NCBI RefSeq assembly: GCF_035994185.1
Contig: NZ_CP108538.1
Span: forward strand, 5,805,501 to 5,869,500
Origin: Streptomyces sp. NBC_01217
GTDB lineage: Bacteria; Actinomycetota; Actinomycetes; Streptomycetales; Streptomycetaceae
Direction of reading: 5' to 3'
DNA: 64,000 bases
The notes beneath the pieces are model-generated. The model searched no databases. It was given only the letters and a program-made list of their open reading frames with translations, and had not been told where the DNA came from. The position numbers were made by a program, and so were the translations under genes. Shown one piece after another: positions 21,867 through 30,214 of the stretch (position 1 is its first letter; each line of letters begins with the position of its first letter).

Positions 21867-22239
21867 TGTCCTCGGCGAAGACGGACAAGGCGACCTGGTA
21901 CGTCTCGAAGGCGCGGGCCGCTCCTGCGTAGACGGCGAGGTGGATGAAGAGGTCAACGATCTCGTCTTGAGTGACGCCGCTGTTGAGCGCGATGCGCAGC
22001 TGCCCGCGCAGCGGTTCGAACGCGCCCAGTGTCGCGGCGATGGCGACGGAGACCAGGGATCGGTCGTGCGTCGACAGTGCGGTACGGGTCCATGAGTCCC
22101 CGAACGCATGCACCGTCGCGACCTTGCGGAAGTCGGCTCCGGAGGCCGGTTCGCCGGGGCTCATCGGGAGTTCCAGGCGCTGACCCAAGAGTTCACTTGC
22201 GGTGTTTAGCGCCTGCTCGTAGACGTTGTCCGTGCCCAT
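21847..22239 (-). CDS. Carboxymuconolactone decarboxylase-like (AhpD-fold) protein
   Basis: The 130-residue all-helical protein matches the carboxymuconolactone decarboxylase family: THDRSLVSVAIAATLGAFEPL, LRGQLRIALNSGVTQDEIVDLFIHLAVYAG and AARAFETYQVALSVF. The AhpD CxxC pair is absent, so it is the decarboxylase-like rather than the peroxidase-partner type. ATG 22239 follows AAGGAG, a strong ribosome binding site. It is the last of four same-strand genes (SDR, SDR, aldehyde dehydrogenase, this one) and probably acts in the same oxidation pathway, but the substrate is unknown. Confidence 0.82.
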   Translation of the reverse strand: MGTDNVYEQALNTASELLGQRLELPMSPGEPASGADFRKVATVHAFGDSWTRTALSTHDRSLVSVAIAATLGAFEPLRGQLRIALNSGVTQDEIVDLFIHLAVYAGAARAFETYQVALSVFAEDTSSNPV

Positions 22240-22601
22240 CTCTACTCCTTGTTGGTTGGTCGTACGGGGTTGTGAGCCGGCGGTCCGGACCACCACGCAC
22301 CGTTCAGAGCTCAGTTGCGGGTCAGGGTGGTTCCCCACTCGTTGCGGGTTGCTGCTTCGTGGGGGTGGCGGGAAGGCTGTTCGTCGCACCAGGCTGTTTT
22401 CCACGCTCGCACCGTGTGCAATCGATCTGCTCGGTCGGGGGAACCGTCCGGGCTACAGGGCGTGGATCGAATGTCCCGTCCGGACTGCGACGGCGGGGCT
22501 CCCTCATGGTCTTCGAGCGGGGCCCCTGGGTGGTGGGCGGATCGGGGAGCAATGCGGGACGGGCCCTTCGTTCTCCGGCAGCCCGTCCCGCTGGGGTGTG
22601 A
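22240..22601. other. 362-bp gap, nothing recognised
   Basis: It lies between the aldehyde dehydrogenase and the carboxymuconolactone decarboxylase-like gene on the same strand. No protein motif or strong hairpin was seen. The gap is wide for a tight operon, so the last gene may have its own promoter. Confidence 0.5.
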
Positions 22602-24053
22602 CTACCGGGTGCGGGTGATCGACTTGTGCTCGACGTAGCCGGTCAGACCGACCTTGCCGTACTCGCGGCCGAGGCCGCTGGCCTTGTAGCCGCCGAAGGG
22701 GCCGTCGAAGCTGATCGGTGATCCGTTCAGCGTGACTGTGCCGGTGCGCAGCCGTCGGGCGGTGGCCAGGGCGCGGTCGGGATCCGAGGTCCAGATACCG
22801 CCGGACAGGCCGTACTCGGAGTCGTTGGCGATGCGGACGGCATCGTCATCGTCGTCGTAGGCGATGACGACCAGAACCGGGCCGAAAATCTCCTCCTGCG
22901 CGATGCGCATGCTGTTGTCGACGTCGGCGAACACGGTGGGGGTGACGTAGTTGCCCTTCTCCAGGCCTTCGGGGACGTGCGGGCCGCCGGTCACCAGACG
23001 CGCGCCGTCCTCGATACCGATGTTGATGTAGTCGATGACGCGCTGCTGCTGGTCACGGCGGATCATCGGGCCGATGAAGGTGTCGGGGGCGGAGGGGTCG
23101 CCGACCTTCAGTGACTCGACCATCTCCTTCACCGCGGTCACGACCTCCTCGTAACGGCTGCGGGGGGCCAGGATGCGGGTCTGCAGGATGCACGCCTCAC
23201 CGTTGTTGCCCAGGGAGCCGAACCGCAGACCTTGCATTGCGGCCGTAAGGTCCGCGTCGTCCAGGATCAGCGAGGCGGACTTGCCGCCCAGCTCCAGGCC
23301 CACCCGCTTCAGCTGCTCGCCGGCGATGGAGGCGATACGGCGGCCGACCCGCGTCGAACCGGTGAAGGAGATCTTGTCCACCCCGGCATGCGAGACGAGG
23401 TACTCGCTGGTCTGACGGTCTGCCGGAAGGACGCTGAGCACGCCCTCGGGCAGGCCGGCCTCATGCCAGAGGTCCGCCAGCAGGGCCATGCTCAGCGAGT
23501 TCTCCGGGGAGACCTTCAGCACGACGGTGTTACCGGCCAACAGGGCCGGGACCAGCTTGGCGGTGGCGGCGGAAAACGGCGAGTTCCACGGTATGACCGC
23601 CGCGACCACACCGATTGCCTCACGGCGCACGATGGTGTCGAAGGTCACCGACGGGTCGGACGGCGCGACGACCTCTTCCCAGCCGAACTCTTCGGCCGCT
23701 TTGAGGTAGGCGTTGACCTGGCGGGTCAGAAAGGGCTGGCCGACCTTGGTGAACCAGCCGGCGGAACCGTTCTCCGCTGAGATCGCCGCGGCAATCTCGT
23801 CGGCGCGGGCGGTACGCAGCGCGTCGTAACGACGCACGACTTCCTGACGTTCTGTCGGCGTGGTGTGTGGCCACGGACCGTGGTCGAAGGCGGCGCGGGC
23901 CGCGGTGACGGCCTTGTCCACGTCGGCCGGCGCGGCCTGCGCCACGCGGCCGAGCACTGACTGGTCGTGCGGGGAGAGGATGTCGAGCGTCAGCTCCGGA
24001 GCGCTGGGAGAAACCCAGGAACCACCGATGTACAGATTGTCGCGCACAGTCAT
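22602..24053 (-). CDS. NAD(P)-dependent aldehyde dehydrogenase
   Basis: The 483-residue protein oxidises an aldehyde to a carboxylate. Catalytic residues are present: Glu254 in GLELGGKSASL and Cys288 in NNGEACILQTRI. The Rossmann signature ISFTGSTRVGRRIA, the oxyanion Asn in VIPWNSPF and the late EEIFGPVLVVIAY are also intact. ATG 24053 is preferred over ATG 24062, because AAGGA abuts the latter and is correctly spaced for the former. Two short-chain dehydrogenases are upstream on the same strand, suggesting alcohol to aldehyde to acid steps. Confidence 0.93.
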   Translation of the reverse strand: MTVRDNLYIGGSWVSPSAPELTLDILSPHDQSVLGRVAQAAPADVDKAVTAARAAFDHGPWPHTTPTERQEVVRRYDALRTARADEIAAAISAENGSAGWFTKVGQPFLTRQVNAYLKAAEEFGWEEVVAPSDPSVTFDTIVRREAIGVVAAVIPWNSPFSAATAKLVPALLAGNTVVLKVSPENSLSMALLADLWHEAGLPEGVLSVLPADRQTSEYLVSHAGVDKISFTGSTRVGRRIASIAGEQLKRVGLELGGKSASLILDDADLTAAMQGLRFGSLGNNGEACILQTRILAPRSRYEEVVTAVKEMVESLKVGDPSAPDTFIGPMIRRDQQQRVIDYINIGIEDGARLVTGGPHVPEGLEKGNYVTPTVFADVDNSMRIAQEEIFGPVLVVIAYDDDDDAVRIANDSEYGLSGGIWTSDPDRALATARRLRTGTVTLNGSPISFDGPFGGYKASGLGREYGKVGLTGYVEHKSITRTR

Positions 24054-24311
24054 GTCTGTCATTCCTTCAAGTGCATTGGCGGATAAGGAAGAAGGAGGGA
24101 GATGTGGGGCGCGCATCGCCGGTGCGCACCCCGATCGGTGCTGCGCCGGCGGACGAGCTGCGGGTGCGGTCGGGGCTACGTTGCCGTCGGTCGTGGTCGC
24201 ACGCTCTGGGGCGTGCGCCCGGCAGCGCGCAGAAGTTCGTTGTGGTGATGTCGCCGGCAGTCGGGCAGGGGCGGACGCGGCCCGGGCGGCCGGCCCGCAG
24301 AGCGCTCCCGG

Positions 24312-25196
24312 TCAGCCCTTTTCGGGTGGGCGGACCATCTGGGCGACCGCGGAGTCGGCGAAATCGCCGAGTCCGTCGCGGTCGGTGGACATGCTGAGCT
24401 CACGCCACTGCGCGTCCTCCACAGCGCGTGCCCGGGCGATCTGCGGGGCGAGCCAGGCCGCGTCGGAGCCCAGAAGAAGCCGCGTCGGCGGGGCCGGCTC
24501 CTCGGTGAGGCGCAGGATCACGGCGGCCATCTTGGCCGGGTCACCACGCTGCACGTCGGGGTTGTTGTCGTAGGTTCGGGCGAAGGCGCCGACTGTTTCT
24601 TCGTACTCGTCGTGGATGTCCGGTACCGGTATCGGGGCGGCCGCCCAGGGGGTGCGGATGCCGCCCGGCTCCACCAGCGTGACGCGGATCCCGATGGGGC
24701 CGACCTCACGCGCGAGGATCTCGGTGAACCCGCCCAGCGCCCACTTCGACGACTGGTAGGCGCCCAGACCGGGCTGGTTGCGCCGGCCTCCGATGGTGGA
24801 GAGGTTGATGATGCTGCCCGAACGACGCGGGCGCATCACCGGAAGCACGGCACGCACCGTGTTGACCGCGCCGAAAAAATTGACGTTCACATCGCGGTGG
24901 AACTCGTCCTCGGACGTGTCCTCGATCGAGCCGATGCTTCGGACGCCGGCGCTGTTCACGAGCACGTCGACGGCTCCGAACTCGGCGACCGCGTGGGCGA
25001 CCGCGTCACGCGCGGAGGCCGGGTCGGTCACGTCCAGGGCGCGTACGCGCAGCCGGTCACGGTGCTCGTGGGGGACGGGCACCGTGTCGGGTGCCAGGTC
25101 GGTCGCCACGACGTTGTGGCCGGCGGCGAGCGCCGCCGCGACGACACGGCCGCCCAAGCCCCCGGCGGCACCGGCTATCAGAAAGGTCTTGGTCAT
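24312..25196 (-). CDS. Short-chain dehydrogenase/reductase (first copy)
   Basis: A 294-residue classical SDR with the nucleotide-binding motif LIAGAAGGLGGRVV, the acidic/NSAG strand VDVLVNSAGVRS, the catalytic Ser in INLSTIGGR and the Tyr-Lys pair in AYQSSKWALGGF. The C-terminal extension (EEPAPPTRLLLGSDAAWLA) is the same type as in the neighbouring SDR, so the two are probably duplicates that diverged. Start ATG 25196 is preceded by AGGGACGAG. It lies 135 bp downstream of the other SDR and 258 bp upstream of the aldehyde dehydrogenase. Confidence 0.9.
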   Translation of the reverse strand: MTKTFLIAGAAGGLGGRVVAAALAAGHNVVATDLAPDTVPVPHEHRDRLRVRALDVTDPASARDAVAHAVAEFGAVDVLVNSAGVRSIGSIEDTSEDEFHRDVNVNFFGAVNTVRAVLPVMRPRRSGSIINLSTIGGRRNQPGLGAYQSSKWALGGFTEILAREVGPIGIRVTLVEPGGIRTPWAAAPIPVPDIHDEYEETVGAFARTYDNNPDVQRGDPAKMAAVILRLTEEPAPPTRLLLGSDAAWLAPQIARARAVEDAQWRELSMSTDRDGLGDFADSAVAQMVRPPEKG

Positions 25197-25331
25197 TGTT
25201 TCTCGTCCCTACTGGGAATCGGTGGCCTACCCGGCGGAGCGGGGCAGTCGGTTGGCGCGGGAGGTCCGGGCTACGGTCGGCCCGGGGATCCGGTGCTTCG
25301 ATCACCCCGCCGCCGCGCCCGCACGGTGCCG

Positions 25332-26171
25332 TCAGGTGGTGGGGTAGTCCGTGGAACGGCTGACCTCGGCCCACTTTTTGGCCTCGTCCAGACGGCCTTC
25401 CTCCGAGCTGATCGCGATCCCCAGGGCATCGCTGCCGAGCAGCAGCCGGCGCGGGGGCTCCTCGGCATTCACGGCGCCGATGATCGCGCGGGCCATGCGG
25501 TCCGGGTCGCCGGGCTCGTTGCCGGCGTAGTCCGCGAACCGGGCCAGCCACAGGCCCACGGTCTCCTCGTAGTCGGGGGTTATGGGACCGGAAGGCTCCG
25601 CCGCACCCGCGGCCCAGCCGGTGCGGATGCCGCCCGGCTCGACGATGGTGACCTTGACACCGAACGGTGCCACCTCGTTCGCCAATGCCTCGGAGAACCC
25701 CTCGACGGCGAACTTCGCGGTCTGGTAGGCGCTCAGGCCCGGCGTACCACCCACACGTCCGCCGATTGAGGAGATCTGCACGATGTGCCCGGACCGCTGG
25801 CGGCGCATGACAGGAAGGACCGCCCGGGTCATGTTGACCACGCCGTACAGATTGGTATCGATCTGCGCGCGGAACTCATCCTCGGGGAAGTCCTCGATCG
25901 AGCCGCTGGTGGCGTAACCGGCGTTGTTGACGACTACGTCAACCGATCCGAACCGCTCCACCGCCGCGGCCACGACGTCCCGGGACTGGGAAGAGGATGT
26001 GACGTCCAGCGCCACCGCCTCCAGTTGGTCCGGGTGCTCGGTCCTCAGGGAAGCCAGCGCCTCTGGCCTGCGGGAAGTCACCACAACGTTGTCGCCGGCC
26101 TCCAGGGCCGCGAGCACCAGAGCCTTACCCAGGCCCTGCGAGCCCCCCGTGATCAGCCAAGTCCGTGCCAT
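25332..26171 (-). CDS. Short-chain dehydrogenase/reductase (second copy)
   Basis: A 279-residue classical SDR: LITGGSQGLGKALV cofactor loop, VDVVVNNAGYAT, QISSIGGRVGG, and catalytic AYQTAKFAVEGFSEAL. The end, EEPPRRLLLGSDALGIA, aligns with the other SDR. It is the promoter-proximal gene of the four-gene set and starts at 26171, opposite the TetR gene at 26341. The AT-rich intergenic region with GATGC repeats is the likely control site. The specific alcohol or ketone substrate is unknown. Confidence 0.9.
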   Translation of the reverse strand: MARTWLITGGSQGLGKALVLAALEAGDNVVVTSRRPEALASLRTEHPDQLEAVALDVTSSSQSRDVVAAAVERFGSVDVVVNNAGYATSGSIEDFPEDEFRAQIDTNLYGVVNMTRAVLPVMRRQRSGHIVQISSIGGRVGGTPGLSAYQTAKFAVEGFSEALANEVAPFGVKVTIVEPGGIRTGWAAGAAEPSGPITPDYEETVGLWLARFADYAGNEPGDPDRMARAIIGAVNAEEPPRRLLLGSDALGIAISSEEGRLDEAKKWAEVSRSTDYPTT

Positions 26172-26260
26172 GACGCGTGCCTCGTTTCGTCACTTGTTCA
26201 CCACCCCGAACGGGACAGCAACTCCACTGTAGACGAAATCGCCTTAATTACAACAAGAAT

Positions 26261-26300
26261 GATGCAGTAATTAGTAGTATTGCATCTCACAATGGGATGC
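26261..26300. promoter_or_regulatory. Putative TetR operator with repeated GATGC half-sites
   Basis: GATGCA at 26261 and TGCATC at 26281 form a 26-bp imperfect palindrome with additional inner matches. A third half-site, GATGC at 26296-26300, pairs again with GCATC at 26282-26286. The block lies in an unusually AT-rich stretch between the divergent SDR and TetR genes. Confidence 0.55.
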
Positions 26301-26340
26301 TCGACATCTAAGTGGAGCTCCTGAGTAGAATGGCGGAATC

Positions 26341-26886
26341 ATGAGAGCTGACGCCGCGCGTAATCTGACTGCCGTCCTCCATGCCGGAGCTCAGCTCCTG
26401 GCCGAGGACCCTGGTACTTCCATGGCGGCCATCGCCAGTGCCGCGGGGGTGGACCGGACCACCGTCCACCGCCGTTTCGCAAACCGTGAAGTCCTGCTCA
26501 GCGCCGTTTTCCAGGCCAAGCTCGACTCCGCCGAACGCGTTCTGGACGAAGCCCGTCTGGTGGAGGCCCCCCTGCCGGTCGCCCTCCACCGCTACCTGGA
26601 GGGGATCATCCCCGTCAGCCGCGAATGGCCGGTCGACACGCGCCTCATGATGCAGAAAGACCCCGCCGCCCGGGTCCGCCGACAGGAGCAGAGTGCGCGC
26701 CTCGACGCCTTCATCCGCCGCGCGTTGGACGAGGGCTACCTGCGCGCCGACGTTGACGCGGCGTGGGCGCGGACGATCCTGGACGAACTCGTCGACACTG
26801 TCGCCCACCGGTTCCCCGACCTGGAACCTCCTCAGGCCGCCGATCTTGTCGCCGCCACCCTCCTGAACGGCCTCGGCACGACCTGA
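26341..26886 (+). CDS. TetR/AcrR family transcriptional regulator
   Basis: The 181-residue regulator has an N-terminal helix-turn-helix, AAIASAAGVDRTTVHRRFANREVLLSAVF, at about residues 30-58, followed by a helical ligand-binding domain with no recognised ligand signature. ATG 26341 lies 9 nt after TAGAAT and has little leader. It is divergent from the SDR-SDR-aldehyde dehydrogenase set over a 169-bp intergenic region carrying palindromic half-sites, so it probably represses that set and itself. The inducer could be an aldehyde or alcohol substrate; this is inference. Confidence 0.88.
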   Translation: MRADAARNLTAVLHAGAQLLAEDPGTSMAAIASAAGVDRTTVHRRFANREVLLSAVFQAKLDSAERVLDEARLVEAPLPVALHRYLEGIIPVSREWPVDTRLMMQKDPAARVRRQEQSARLDAFIRRALDEGYLRADVDAAWARTILDELVDTVAHRFPDLEPPQAADLVAATLLNGLGTT

Positions 26887-26949
26887 CACCTCACCCACCG
26901 CGGAACAGGGCGAGCGCCGAACACGCGACACCGCTACCCGGCCGACCTG

Positions 26950-27015
26950 ATGCGATCCTGGCCTGCGATCACGCCGTGTCCTCTGCGTCGGTCTTGCCCT
27001 CGCCGCGGTAGCCCT
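26950..27015 (-). pseudogene. IS110-family transposase remnant
   Basis: The minus strand reads GYRGEGKTDAEDTA and then, after a one-base shift, VIAGQDRIR. This matches the conserved RuvC-like N-terminal stretch of actinobacterial IS110 transposases (GYRGEGKTDAKDA-VIADQARMR). About 65 bp survive, directly abutting the truncated thioredoxin reductase. Confidence 0.6.
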
Positions 27016-27017
27016 TG

Positions 27018-27720
27018 GGGCCTCAAGGAGCTGACCGACTCCGAAGGCACCGTCCACCGCGCCAAGACGGTGATCGTCGCCACCGGCTCCGGCTACCGCA
27101 AGCTCGGACTGCCGGGTGAGGAGGATCTGTCGGGGCGCGGGGTGTCTTGGTGCGCGACGTGCGACGGCTTCTTCTTCCGTGACCGGGACATCGTCGTGGT
27201 CGGCGGCGGGGACACCGCCATGGAAGAAGCGACCTTCCTGACCCGCTTCGCCCGCTCGGTGACGATCGTGCACCGCCGCAGCCGCCTGCGAGCCTCGCAG
27301 GTGATGCAGAGCCGCGCATTCGCCGACGACAAGATCTCCTTCGCCTTCGACCGTGAGATCGCCGAACTCCACGAGAGCAGCGGCATGCTCGCCGGAGTGA
27401 CGCTGCGCGATGTCTTCACCGAGGAGATCCGCCGCCTGGACGTGACCGGGCTGTTCATCGCGATCGGGCACGACCCCCGCACTGAGCTCTTCGCCGACCA
27501 GCTCGACCTCGACTCAGAGGGTTACATCACCGTCCAAGCCCCCACCACCCGCACCGGCATCCCCGGGGTGTTCGCCGTCGGTGACGTCGTCGACCACTCC
27601 TACCGCCAAGCCATCACCGCGGCCGGCACCGGCTGCGCCGCCGCCATGGACGCCGAGCGCTACCTCGCCGGCATCGGCGACGCGTCTGCGGCCAGCGAGC
27701 CGGCCCAGGCAATGGCCTGA
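27018..27720 (+). pseudogene. trxB: 5'-truncated thioredoxin reductase
   Basis: The frame encodes the last two thirds of a TrxB: AKTVIVATGSGYRKLGLPGE, the redox-active SWCATCDGFFFRDRD, the NADPH-binding VVVGGGDTAMEEATFL, IVHRRSRLRASQVM, and the FAD-binding end GVFAVGDVVDHSYRQAITAAGTGC. The first 100 or so residues, including the N-terminal FAD GxGxxG motif, are replaced by IS110-remnant sequence, so a functional enzyme is unlikely. The frame is open back to an ATG at 26950, but that leader (PCPLRRSCPRRGSPWG) is not protein-like. Confidence 0.8.
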
Positions 27721-27820
27721 CCCGAGGACTCACGGAACCGCCGGTATGGCTCCTTCGCGTACCGCCGGCGCGGCCGTCCGGACCTGAGGCTGGAACGGTG
27801 AGAACCGATGATGGTAGGCC

Positions 27821-27860
27821 CGGACTGCCTGCGGAGGGCAGGCGGTCCGCAGGCAGTCCG
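27821..27860. repeat. Perfect 15-bp stem-loop near right island end
   Basis: CGGACTGCCTGCGGA at 27821-27835 and its exact complement at 27846-27860, with a 10-nt loop. It lies about 107 bp inside the right 17-bp repeat, downstream of the trxB remnant. It could be the trxB terminator or a recombination-associated structure. Confidence 0.6.
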
Positions 27861-27966
27861 CAGAACGCTCGTAGACCCCGGTCGAAAGCCAACGCAAGGC
27901 AACGCCAGAGTGCCTGGTCAGAGCCGTGATCGGCGCTCCACCGCAGGTCAGATTCGACCTGGATAC

Positions 27967-27983
27967 GTTCCGCTTCAACGTGT
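27967..27983 (+). repeat. Right 17-bp direct repeat (ychF 3' end copy)
   Basis: An exact copy of 20456-20472. It is followed by an in-register stop (TAG instead of TGA), so it would still encode FRFNV-stop. Confidence 0.7.
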
Positions 27984-28032
27984 AGCGGGCGCGATGCGGT
28001 ACGTCACTGATCTGGTAAAGAGGCAGGCCAGA

Positions 28033-28063
28033 AGGGGCCCGGCTCTTCCGAGTCGGGGCCCCT
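28033..28063 (+). terminator. Strong hairpin beyond right repeat, possible original ychF terminator
   Basis: AGGGGCCC at 28033-28040 pairs with GGGCCCCT at 28056-28063; an inner GGCTC/GAGTC stem continues to a TTCC loop with one bulged G. A TTTT run follows at 28067-28070. It lies 50 nt after the second copy of the ychF end. Confidence 0.75.
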
Positions 28064-28104
28064 GGGTTTTCCCCCGTCGCTCCATCAGGGCACCTGGTGA
28101 AGTA

Positions 28105-28136
28105 AGATTCAATCTACGTAAGAATCTATCTACGTT
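28105..28136 (+). promoter_or_regulatory. Repeat-bearing promoter region of the ATPase gene
   Basis: ATCTACGT occurs twice (28112-28119 and 28128-28135), 16 nt apart. AGATTC (28105-28110) and GAATCT (28122-28127) form an inverted repeat. The stretch is AT-rich; TACGTT at 28131-28136 could be a -10 hexamer. The layout suggests an operator. Confidence 0.5.
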
Positions 28137-28157
28137 AATTGTGTCCAGGGGTACGTC

Positions 28158-29597
28158 GTGGAGTTTCAAGGTCGGGCCGGAGATCTTGAGCTGCTGGCTG
28201 AGCAGTACCGGACAGTGGCAGAGGCGGTTGGAGGCACTCGGGGGCGGGCTGTGATCATGACGGGCCGGCGCCGAGTAGGGAAGTCGCGACTGGTCCAGGA
28301 GTTCTGCGACCGCTCGGGAGCGCCGTACGTGGTGTTTCAGGCCACCCGTGGGCGCAACCCTGTGACGGAGCGCGCCGACTTTGCCGCGACGCTCGCGCAG
28401 TCGCTACTGCCTGGGGCGGAGCTGGTCGCCGGCCTCCAGGCGCAGGACTGGAACCAGGCCCTGCGCTCTCTGGCGCTCGCGGTACCCGATGACTCGCCCA
28501 GCATCGCGGTGATCGACGAGGTGCCCTGGCTCGTCGAGCAGGATCAGGAATTCGAGGGCGCACTCCAAACTGTCTGGGACCGTCATTTGTCTTCCAAGCC
28601 CGTGCTTCTGCTGCTGGTTGGCAGCGATACATCGGTGATGGAGGCACTGCAGTCGTACGGACGCCCGTTCTTCGGCCGGGCAGCGAAAATGACCGTCCAC
28701 CCCCTGAACCTGGCCGACGTACAGGCCATGACCGGGCTCGACGCCGCCGAAGCTGTCGACGCCCAGTTGATCACTGGCGGATTCCCCGAGATCGTGCAGT
28801 CATGGCGGCCGGGAATGGGGCGTACAGCCTTCTTGCAGGCGTCGGTCGCCAATCCTCTCTCGCCCCTGCTGGTGGCCGGCGAGCTGTCCCTGCTGGGCGA
28901 ATTCCCCGAGGCTTCGCACTCACGGGCCGTGCTGGAAGCGGTTGGCAGTGGTGAGCGCACGTTCAGCGCAATCGCAGCCCAGGCCGGCGGCGCCAGCGCT
29001 CTGCCGTCCGGCACGCTCTCCCCGTTGCTGGCCATGCTGCAGGCCAAGCGAGTCCTGGCCGCTGATCTCCCCCTGTCGGTCAAGCCGGACAGCAAGAACA
29101 AGCGCTACCGGATCGCCGACCCGTATCTGCGGTTCTGGCTGGCGTTCCTGGCACGCGCGATCCCACTCATCGAGCGAGGCCGCGGTGACTTGGCGCTGGA
29201 ACGCATCGAGCGGTCATGGACCAGTTGGCGCGGGCGAGCGGTCGAGCCACTGATCCGCGAGTCCTTGCTGCGTCTGATGCCCAATGATGAGTGGCCCGAG
29301 ACCGAGGCGATCGGCGGTTGGTGGAACCGTCAGAACAACCCCGAGATCGACCTCATCGGTGCAGACCGCGAGCCGGTGGCCCGGCAGGTGTCCTTCGTCG
29401 GGTCGGTCAAGTGGCTGGAGACCCAGCCCTTCGGCCGTCATGAGTACGACGCCTTGGTGCGCGACGTGCTCGCCGTCCCCGGTACCACCTCGGATACTCC
29501 ACTGGTCGCGGTCTCCCGCTGTGGGGTGACCGATGATCTGCCGCTCACCGCGCACTGGGGGCCGGAGGACCTCGTACGGGCGTGGCAGCCCCGATAG
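28158..29597 (+). CDS. Archaeal-type P-loop ATPase (DUF234-like C-terminus)
   Basis: The 479-residue protein has an N-terminal AAA-like ATPase: Walker A TGRRRVGKSRLVQEFCDRSG, Walker B SIAVIDEVPWLVE, and sensor-like LLLLVGSDTSVMEAL. A helical or winged region follows (SRAVLEAVGSGERTFSAIAAQ), then the C-terminal DUF234-type nuclease-like module with IADPYLRFWLAFL and EIDLIGADREPVARQVSFVGSVKW; the E-x-D-L-x-G and Gln/Lys residues resemble a PD-(D/E)xK core. GTG 28158 has AGGGG about 6 nt upstream. The family is widespread in mobile DNA and its role is unproven. It is not linked to neighbours by operon. Confidence 0.82.
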   Translation: MEFQGRAGDLELLAEQYRTVAEAVGGTRGRAVIMTGRRRVGKSRLVQEFCDRSGAPYVVFQATRGRNPVTERADFAATLAQSLLPGAELVAGLQAQDWNQALRSLALAVPDDSPSIAVIDEVPWLVEQDQEFEGALQTVWDRHLSSKPVLLLLVGSDTSVMEALQSYGRPFFGRAAKMTVHPLNLADVQAMTGLDAAEAVDAQLITGGFPEIVQSWRPGMGRTAFLQASVANPLSPLLVAGELSLLGEFPEASHSRAVLEAVGSGERTFSAIAAQAGGASALPSGTLSPLLAMLQAKRVLAADLPLSVKPDSKNKRYRIADPYLRFWLAFLARAIPLIERGRGDLALERIERSWTSWRGRAVEPLIRESLLRLMPNDEWPETEAIGGWWNRQNNPEIDLIGADREPVARQVSFVGSVKWLETQPFGRHEYDALVRDVLAVPGTTSDTPLVAVSRCGVTDDLPLTAHWGPEDLVRAWQPR

Positions 29598-30214
29598 CCG
29601 CGAAGTCCGGGATCTCTCACGTCGTGAACGATCCGGCGGAGCCCCGCACGGGAGCATCGTCAGCAATGCGCTCCGACTCGCACCTTGCGAGATGAGCGCA
29701 GCGACGAGGTCTACCTCGGCCGGATCGGCTCCACTGCCTCAACACCCGTATCTTGAGGACCGTCGGCACCAGAACGCGCCCTCCATGCGCTCTGGTCACG
29801 GCCAGGATCTGAGGTACGGACCCAGGTCTGCCTCCCGCACACCCGGTCCCGTGGAAGCGGAGACAGGACGCCCGCAACTCGCGCGCAATCGGTTCCTCGT
29901 CGCCATGACCCGTGCCCGCGGCCCCCTTCCTGGGGAGTGTGGGCCTGCCCGGGAGGGGGCACACCGGGTGTCGATCCGTCGGCAGGCCGTGGCGTGGCGG
30001 GGCGATGCCCGCGGCAGTCCCGGCCGTGATGATGGCCACGGCGTGGGGATGATGCCTCCGTCCAGCGCGCCGTGGCGGATGCGCCGTGTCAGGGCGAGCT
30101 GTTCGCGCAGCAGGCGCTCGTGTTCGTCCAGTTGCCGCACCGTCCGCCGGCGCCCCTGGTGGGGAATTCCGCTGGTCCGGATCGAGGAACAGCCGAGGCG
30201 GGCGGGACCGCACG
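29598..30214. other. 617-bp stretch without a supported gene
   Basis: Open frames exist on both strands but are Arg/Pro/Ser-rich. One minus-strand patch (about 30050-30150) reads RQLDEHERLLREQLALTRRI, which is helix-like, but the frame degrades on both sides and has no ribosome binding site. It may be a relic of a small gene. Nothing else was recognised. Confidence 0.45.
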
